Below the pieces are notes generated by a model. It was not told where the DNA came from, did not search any database, and saw only the letters and a list, made by a program, of their open reading frames with translations. A stretch of 64,000 bases of DNA from an uncultured Lacinutrix sp. (lineage in GTDB: Bacteria > Bacteroidota > Bacteroidia > Flavobacteriales > Flavobacteriaceae). The stretch lies in the NCBI GenBank assembly GCA_937129145.1, contig CAKZMU010000050.1, positions 1 through 64,000 on the forward strand, in the 5' to 3' direction. Positions within the stretch are counted from its first letter, which is position 1. Each line of letters starts with the position of its first letter. Shown here piece by piece: positions 58,167 through 64,000 of this stretch. A program made the position numbers and the translations under genes.

Positions 58167-59059
58167 TGGCAGCATTACCAGAAGGAACAACACAGGAGGA
58201 TTTCTATAGCGACCCTACATTACAGGGTGGTTACCAGTATACGAATATCAAAGATATCGTAAACAACTTCGTACTTACTGTTGTAGGTGATAGAAACCAT
58301 ATAAAGTATATTGAGAAGGACATAGTAGTGTTTCATGCTAAAAGAGGTTTGCAGGAACTAAACTATGATGTTCTCAAAGAAATTAAAGGTATCGAGATTG
58401 ATTTATCCGAAACACTTACGTTAATCCTTCCAGAGGATTATATGAAGTACGTTAGGGTATCATGGGTTGATTCTGCAGGTAATTTTCATCCTATGGTCGC
58501 CAACAACGACACATTGATTGCTGATGCTTATCTACAAGATAATCAGTACAACATCTTATTTGATGGTAATGGTAACGCACTTAAGGCAAATGAAAATAGC
58601 TTTGACCAAACAATCGTAGGTCAGAATAGCTACAGCTACTACCTACCAAACGATGCCAGTATAGGATATGACAGCTACTACGAGTCCACCAATGGTCGAT
58701 TCGGTTTACAACCCGACAAGGCTAATGCTAATGGATGGTTTACTGTAGACAAGCGTTCTGGTGTTATGAAGTTTTCTTCTAACGTAGGAACTAGAACCAT
58801 TGTTCTGGAATACATTTCTGATGGTCTTGAGTACGCTGACCTAGTGGATATCAAAGTTAACAAGTTTGCAGAGGATGCTTTAATGAAGTATGTTGAAGCA
58901 CGTATCATCGAGAAACTGGATAAGATTCCTGAATACGTAGTGAAGAGAAAAGTTAAGGATGCTCATATTGCAACATTGAAAGCTAAAACAAGATTGTCTG
59001 GTCTTAACTACGAAGAATTACTACAAGTTCTTAGAGGTAGAGACAAACGCATAAAATAA
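58166..59059 (+). CDS. Putative tail connector/adaptor protein
   Basis: 297 aa with ALPEGTTQEDFYSD and a C-terminal helical segment (KLDKIPEYVVKRKVKDAHIA). Adjacent to ring and stabilisation protein genes. Function inferred from order. Confidence 0.55.
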   Translation: MAALPEGTTQEDFYSDPTLQGGYQYTNIKDIVNNFVLTVVGDRNHIKYIEKDIVVFHAKRGLQELNYDVLKEIKGIEIDLSETLTLILPEDYMKYVRVSWVDSAGNFHPMVANNDTLIADAYLQDNQYNILFDGNGNALKANENSFDQTIVGQNSYSYYLPNDASIGYDSYYESTNGRFGLQPDKANANGWFTVDKRSGVMKFSSNVGTRTIVLEYISDGLEYADLVDIKVNKFAEDALMKYVEARIIEKLDKIPEYVVKRKVKDAHIATLKAKTRLSGLNYEELLQVLRGRDKRIK

Positions 59060-59064
59060 GATAA

Positions 59065-62000
59065 ATGAAGTTATACAACACTTTTGCAGGGGCTGTAATG
59101 AACAAAGATTTAGAAGTTCGTTTAATGCCCAAAACCATCTACCTTGATGCTAAGAACGTTAGAATAGTAACGCCTGATAGCGAGAACTCACGCTCTGTGA
59201 AGTTCCCATTGGGTAATACTGCCGTGACTAGTCTTTCCCTAGGCTCTAATGCCGTATCTACTGGATTCTGTATTGATGGTCTGTCAAACAAGATTTATTG
59301 GGTTGTAAGAAGTGATAGTGGCTCATATGTGTGTGAGTATGACACAGACGACAATAGTGAGTCTATCGTGCTTGGTGACAACCGTGGGGCATCTACAAGG
59401 GTATTCGACTTCCCTACTACAGGTAATGTAGAAATGAGGGTAATCAACGACAACGATAACGGGCGTAATTTCCTTCTTATCGCTGATGGTGTTGGTGAAC
59501 CTTACTACTTCGAAATATCTGCAGCCAAGGCGTTGACCGACAACAGCTTCACACTACAGAACGTATCGCTTATTAAAGCACCTCCTGTTTCAGCACCTAC
59601 TCTTGTATTGGGTAATACTGTTACACAGGCTGAAAATAACATTTCAACCAAGTTCTTATCATTCGCCTACAGGTACAGATACTCGTATGGTGAATTGAGT
59701 GCTTTATCACAATTCTCGGAGTTCGCTTTCACACCTACTGGATTCTCATTCGACTACGGTACTGGTACTAACAAAAGTATGTTCAACGCATTCTCAAAGG
59801 TTACTATTAGTTTCGATGTTGGTGGTGAGGACGTTGAGGGTGTTGAAATTATTATGAAGGAGTCTGGAAGCAACACGGCTTGGATTGTAGAGACGTTCGA
59901 CAAATCTAACGAGGGTTGGTCAGATGGTTCAACACAGAGCGTTGATTTCGCAAACAATAAGACTTACCGTGCATTAGCAGGTGGTCAACTTACAAGAGCG
60001 TTCGATAACATTCCTACAGTAGCCTCTACTGTTGAGGTAATCGGTAACAGAGTGGTATTCGGAAACTATACGGAAGGATACAATATTGTTGATGATGCGG
60101 ATGCTTTGATATTCCCTGCATTCACATTGGATTACAATTCAGTTTCTGGTACTGCAGGGGTTGCTCACAATCAAGTTAAGGCAAACCGTGACTACGAAAT
60201 AGCCATCGCATATCTTGATGGTAAAGGACGTATGACTACACCTCTTACTGCAGAGGGTAATACCACTTTCGTTGAAAACCAAGATGCCGATAAGATGAAC
60301 TCATTGGAGGTTACGATTAATTCCGAAGCACCTGCATGGGCAACTGGATACCGTTTCTTCATCAAGCAATCTAAAGTTGATTACGATACTATAGCACCCA
60401 TTACTTTCTACCGTGATGGTATCTTCGCATGGATTAAAATCCAAGGTAACGATAGTAGTAAGATAGAAGAGGGTGATTTTGTATATGTCAAGTCGGATAC
60501 TTCTGGATTAAAAAATACAACCATCCGTACTAAGATATTAGAAGTTACAGAGAAGGATAGAAACTTCCTTGAGACTGACCAAACGATAATTGATGGTGTT
60601 ACTACGCTTCAACAAGATGGTCTGTATTTCAAAGTAGAAGTTAATGACTATAGCTTAAGCGAAGCTGCTGTTACTAACTTTACTGGCAGCACCGTATTTG
60701 CTTTTCGTAGTTCCTCTACAGCAAACAATATTGAAGGGTCAGTAACTTACATAGATGATATTTACTACAAAGGAGTTGGTCTGAATGACCTTACCGATAA
60801 TAATGTATATACTGGCTCTGATGATATCAGATATGAAATTCAGGTAGATGGCGTTGCAGGTACTAATACTTTCCAATGGAGAGAATTTAATGTATCTACT
60901 GGTGTTACTGGTGTATATACTACAGGAGTTACCATGACAGGTGGTGCGCAATCACTTTCTAATGGTCTTACTATTACATGGGGTTCTACTACAGGGCATA
61001 CTTTAAATGATGAATGGGTTATACCATGCAAGGCTCAAGCAAGAACTGGTAATTGGAACAGAGGTGGTTCTGTTGGTGGTGATGGTCGTAGAGCAATTAT
61101 GTTATTCCAATCTAAAGAAACTTCTGACGAATCCATTAAAGCAGGTGCTTCTATAACACTTACTTACGATGATTCAGCATCTGGTTCTAACGTACAAAAT
61201 ATTGCAGGTCTAGTTTCAGAAACCCTTACTTCCTCACAGGATTATCCTAACATGGAAGAGTGGTTTTATGGTGATAATATTGTGTCATCAATGACATATC
61301 CTGCAGACGTAACACGTATAATGTTCCGTAGAGGTAATTTATTGAAAACGGATGGTCAACAAATGACCGTAACTGGTTCTACTGATAGGTTATACATGGC
61401 TATGTTATCACAATGTGATTATACAGGTTCTGGTGGTTCTGAAATACGTATCGATACTTCCATATCAATTACTGAATTGGATAACGCTATTGTATTCGAA
61501 ACAATCCCTGTGGATGAAAACACAGAGATATTCTACGAACTTCCTCGTACATACTCAATTAGTGGTAGCAATCACCTTGGGAACGGTGGTAGCGATACAA
61601 ACCAAAACTTTGGTGTAACACCTGCTACAATCAACTTAGAGTACTTCAACTCATTTGGATGGTATAATGGTTTCGAATCTATCAAGATTGGTGATACTTT
61701 CAACGAGAAAACAATGATACTTGACACCAAACCATTGATACCTATTGATGAATACAAGGAGATAACAAGAATTGCATCTTTGACTTATAGTGGTGTTTAT
61801 GAAGCAACTACAAGCTACAACGCATTGAACGAGTTCAACCTTGCCAATGTGAACTACAAGGATTTGGATACCAAGTACGGTTCAATCCAGAAGCTACACA
61901 GCAAAGATACCGACCTATTGGTTTTCCAAGAAGACAAGACACACCGTGTTCTCTTCAATAAGAGCGTTTTGTTTAACGCAGATGGACAAGGTAACCTTTC

Positions 62001-63018
62001 ACAGAGTTCGAACGTCCTAGGGCAGGAGGTGGCTTATCAAGGGGAATATGGGATAGGTTTACACCCAGAATCTTTTGCATTCTTCGGAAATCGTATTTAT
62101 CACCTTGATGAAGCACGTGGTGCGCTCATGAGACTGTCTGTTGATGGTTATACTGAAATCTCTAAAAGAGGTATGTCGGATTACTTCCGTACACTTGGTG
62201 GTCAAACAAGCTACGTTGGTGGGTATGACCCATACAATGATGAATACCTTATCAATGTTGCACCAGATGCATCCCCACTTACTGTATCCTTTACCGAAGG
62301 AGCGGATGGTGGATTCTCTTCTTTCTACGAATATGAACCTGAAAGACTTGTGGGTGTGAACAATAGATTATACTCTATCAAGAATGGTCAACTTTATCTG
62401 CATGATAGCAACACGACACGTAATAATTTCTACGGTGACCAACGTACAGCAAGTATTACTACCGTTTTCAATGACAGGCCTAATGACCAAAAGCATTGGA
62501 AATCTGTTAATACCGAAAGTACTAGTCCGTGGGATATCTCTATTGAGACACCATTCTCTATTGGTACAATTACCAATGCTGAATTTAGTCTTGAGGAAGG
62601 TGAGTACTACGCATACATTCGTCAAAGTGAAAGCACAGGAGCAGCTACAGGAGGCTTGAGTACTTTCCAAGGCATTGGTGAGCAAACGACTAAGTCTGGA
62701 AATACAATTGGTTTCTCAACTCAATTTGAACTACCTAGAAATCTTTCTATTGGTGATGTTCTTTATGAGTATGATAGTGGAGGTGATACGGTTATCGCAA
62801 GAGGTACTGTTACAAGCATGAGCAGGCTAACAAATGCCATCACAGTAGATGATGCTACTAACATGACAAATGGTGATTTCATCATGTTTGCAAAGGAAGC
62901 TAGGGTTGAAGGTGAAGCCATGAAGGGTTACTACATGAAAATGACTATGACCAACGCAGCCAGTACAGATGAAGAGTTATTCGCTGTTAAGGTAGAGGCG
63001 GTTAGGTCTTTTGATTAA
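59065..63018 (+). CDS. Tail stabilisation protein, P22 gp10-like
   Basis: 1317 aa. The N-terminus KLYNTFAGAVMNKDLEVRLMPKTIYLDAKNVRI matches the signature (xxMNKDLxxRLxPxxxYxDAxN) of gp10-like tail stabilisation proteins in podoviruses and crAss-like phages. Long beta-rich body, ending KVEAVRSFD. It closes the tail tube between ring proteins and tailspikes. Confidence 0.78.
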   Translation: MKLYNTFAGAVMNKDLEVRLMPKTIYLDAKNVRIVTPDSENSRSVKFPLGNTAVTSLSLGSNAVSTGFCIDGLSNKIYWVVRSDSGSYVCEYDTDDNSESIVLGDNRGASTRVFDFPTTGNVEMRVINDNDNGRNFLLIADGVGEPYYFEISAAKALTDNSFTLQNVSLIKAPPVSAPTLVLGNTVTQAENNISTKFLSFAYRYRYSYGELSALSQFSEFAFTPTGFSFDYGTGTNKSMFNAFSKVTISFDVGGEDVEGVEIIMKESGSNTAWIVETFDKSNEGWSDGSTQSVDFANNKTYRALAGGQLTRAFDNIPTVASTVEVIGNRVVFGNYTEGYNIVDDADALIFPAFTLDYNSVSGTAGVAHNQVKANRDYEIAIAYLDGKGRMTTPLTAEGNTTFVENQDADKMNSLEVTINSEAPAWATGYRFFIKQSKVDYDTIAPITFYRDGIFAWIKIQGNDSSKIEEGDFVYVKSDTSGLKNTTIRTKILEVTEKDRNFLETDQTIIDGVTTLQQDGLYFKVEVNDYSLSEAAVTNFTGSTVFAFRSSSTANNIEGSVTYIDDIYYKGVGLNDLTDNNVYTGSDDIRYEIQVDGVAGTNTFQWREFNVSTGVTGVYTTGVTMTGGAQSLSNGLTITWGSTTGHTLNDEWVIPCKAQARTGNWNRGGSVGGDGRRAIMLFQSKETSDESIKAGASITLTYDDSASGSNVQNIAGLVSETLTSSQDYPNMEEWFYGDNIVSSMTYPADVTRIMFRRGNLLKTDGQQMTVTGSTDRLYMAMLSQCDYTGSGGSEIRIDTSISITELDNAIVFETIPVDENTEIFYELPRTYSISGSNHLGNGGSDTNQNFGVTPATINLEYFNSFGWYNGFESIKIGDTFNEKTMILDTKPLIPIDEYKEITRIASLTYSGVYEATTSYNALNEFNLANVNYKDLDTKYGSIQKLHSKDTDLLVFQEDKTHRVLFNKSVLFNADGQGNLSQSSNVLGQEVAYQGEYGIGLHPESFAFFGNRIYHLDEARGALMRLSVDGYTEISKRGMSDYFRTLGGQTSYVGGYDPYNDEYLINVAPDASPLTVSFTEGADGGFSSFYEYEPERLVGVNNRLYSIKNGQLYLHDSNTTRNNFYGDQRTASITTVFNDRPNDQKHWKSVNTESTSPWDISIETPFSIGTITNAEFSLEEGEYYAYIRQSESTGAATGGLSTFQGIGEQTTKSGNTIGFSTQFELPRNLSIGDVLYEYDSGGDTVIARGTVTSMSRLTNAITVDDATNMTNGDFIMFAKEARVEGEAMKGYYMKMTMTNAASTDEELFAVKVEAVRSFD

Positions 63019-63025
63019 TTTTTCG

Positions 63026-63033
63026 TATCTTTG
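63026..63033 (+). promoter_or_regulatory. -7 element before the acetyltransferase-like gene
   Basis: TATCTTTG, 24 bases before the ATG; no convincing TTG. Confidence 0.45.
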
Positions 63034-63056
63034 TTACTCAAATAGAATGTAATTTT

Positions 63057-63476
63057 ATGGATGTGACAATATACGCACCTCGAATGTTAGAGGAATCAGA
63101 TTACCCCACCTTATTGAAATGGTGGAAGAAATACGATTTCGCTGCCCCTGCCAAGGAGTTTTTACCTGATAATGGAACTTGTGGGATAATGTTGGAAGAC
63201 CAATGGGGAAAGCAACTATGTGCAGGATTTATTTACTTTACGAACAGTAAGGTATGTTGGATGGAGTTCATAGTAGCTAATCCAGAGTTTAGGGGTAGAG
63301 AGAAAAGAAATGATGCATTGAACCAGTTGATAGAGTATCTATCTCAATTTGCAGAAGAAGAAGGTGCTAGGTGGATTTTTACTAGTGTCAGACATGAAGG
63401 TCTTGCCGAGAGGTATGCCGAGTGTGGTTTCACGGTTGGTTCAGAGAACACAAAAGAAATGATAAAACAATTATAA
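63057..63476 (+). CDS. GNAT-type acetyltransferase-like protein
   Basis: 139 aa. Strand order fits GNAT: WGKQLCAGFIYFTNSKVCWMEFIVANPEFRGREKRNDALNQL with a NPEFRGRxxxxxAL acetyl-CoA-loop-like motif and a final RYAECGFTVGS. It lies between tail and internal virion genes; such proteins occur in similar positions in crAss-like and related phages. Substrate unknown. Confidence 0.7.
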   Translation: MDVTIYAPRMLEESDYPTLLKWWKKYDFAAPAKEFLPDNGTCGIMLEDQWGKQLCAGFIYFTNSKVCWMEFIVANPEFRGREKRNDALNQLIEYLSQFAEEEGARWIFTSVRHEGLAERYAECGFTVGSENTKEMIKQL

Positions 63477-63480
63477 GAAT

Positions 63481-64000
63481 ATGGGAGCAGCCACAGTAAT
63501 AGCAGGGGCAGCGGTTGTAGCAGGAGCAGCCAAAGCGATAAGCGGAGCAAAGCAAAAGCGTGACGGTAAACGTGCAGCTAGGCGTTTTAAAAGGCAAAAA
63601 CAAAAGAACGTACATGAAGGTCGTAGAGTTTCTACTCTAGGTGCTGACCTTGCAATTGAGGAAAATGCTAGAGCCACAGCTTCTACGGTTGAGGCTTTGA
63701 GGTCTGGTGGTGTTCGTGGTTCAGCAGGTGGTGCTGCAGGAGTAGTAGGTGCAAACAACGCTAACGCAAGAAATATAGGTGCAAACCTAGATAGACAGCA
63801 ATTGGAAATCGACCGTGCAATAGCAGCCGATGAACAAAGAATCCAAGCTGTTCAGGAAGGTAGGGATAATGCCGAACTAAGTAATATTCAACAACAAATT
63901 AACGCAGGTAACCAACAATTTTGGAGCGGACTAGGTGATGTTGCCCAAGGTGTTGGTGGTATTACTTCCGCAGGTGGTGGGGGCGGTGGGGGCGCAGGTA
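63481..64000 (+). CDS. Virion internal protein, partial at window end
   Basis: Begins MGAATVIAGAAVVAGAAKAISG, an Ala/Gly-rich membrane-like segment, then a basic helix and a Gln/Ala coiled region (DRQQLEIDRAIAADEQRIQAV) ending in poly-Gly at the edge. Likely an ejected internal core protein. The reading frame runs off the window, so the end is unknown. Confidence 0.7.
   Translation, partial: MGAATVIAGAAVVAGAAKAISGAKQKRDGKRAARRFKRQKQKNVHEGRRVSTLGADLAIEENARATASTVEALRSGGVRGSAGGAAGVVGANNANARNIGANLDRQQLEIDRAIAADEQRIQAVQEGRDNAELSNIQQQINAGNQQFWSGLGDVAQGVGGITSAGGGGGGGAG

Noticed and set aside
1..64000. CRISPR array
   Set aside because: No series of identical 25-40 base repeats with similar-length spacers was seen; the repeats found are iterons (26228-26264) and the fibre duplication.
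1..64000. Alternative genetic code (TAG, TAA or TGA reassigned)
   Set aside because: TAA, TAG and TGA all end many well-supported genes here; only three frames are interrupted, by two different stops.
1..64000. Assignment to crAss-like phages
   Set aside because: Some shared features (gp10-like protein, Bacteroidetes promoters) fit, but no giant RNA polymerase gene is in view, so I only state a Bacteroidota-infecting podovirus-like phage.

Overview
The window is one continuous stretch of a tailed double-stranded DNA phage genome, about 37-40% G+C by eye, cut at both ends. The host is very probably a Bacteroidota (Flavobacteriia-like) bacterium. Promoters follow the Bacteroidetes form TTG-N19/20-TAnnTTTG rather than -35/-10 boxes, gene starts have A/T-rich leaders instead of Shine-Dalgarno sites, and several proteins are typical of that phylum and its phages (VirE_N/BT4734 domain, DUF3127, Bacteroidetes-type tail-fibre repeats). 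The packaging/head/tail block (TerL, portal, putative scaffold, capsid, ring proteins, a P22 gp10-like stabilisation protein, no tape-measure protein in view) suggests a podovirus. I name no species.

Layout. (1) About 75-25355, all leftward: replication and takeover genes. They include family B DNA polymerase, class II ribonucleotide reductase, dNMP kinase, a nucleotidyltransferase beside an RtcB RNA ligase, a VirE_N-helicase fusion, an SSB-like protein, and an ERF annealing protein with an exonuclease. Then come many small genes, commonly coupled through TAATG overlaps, among them a SprT-like metalloprotease, a transglutaminase-like protein, a cupin, a beta-barrel and a lipoprotein. (2) About 25356-27015: a 1.7-kb non-coding control region with divergent promoters, structured RNA elements and short iterated repeats. 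(3) About 27028-35184, rightward: small genes, a SLOG-fold protein, a DEDDh exonuclease, a tyrosine recombinase, a 2OG-Fe(II) oxygenase, GroEL and GroES. One isolated leftward secreted metalloprotease gene sits inside. (4) About 35214-36125: terminator, a tRNA-Tyr-like gene, two leftward small genes and a back-to-back promoter pair. (5) About 36145-47235: lysis and adsorption genes: holin, amidase, at least five tail-fibre or depolymerase proteins with a 334-bp exact duplication, and a possible spanin. (6) About 47345-64000: packaging and virion assembly, with a NUMOD4/HNH homing endonuclease and a GNAT-like gene inserted.

The left block copies DNA, makes dNTPs and probably repairs RNA. The middle block supplies folding and nucleic-acid processing functions, and the right block builds the particle and lyses the cell. 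Points that deserve most attention: three leftward genes whose reading frame is broken by one in-frame stop although the downstream frame exactly fills the gap to the next gene; a tRNA-like element with abnormal loops; an octamer, TGATAGTG, strongly biased to one strand across both arms; a roughly 600-nt structured leader at the head of the left operon; and the RtcB/nucleotidyltransferase pair. Motif counts and pairings were made by eye.
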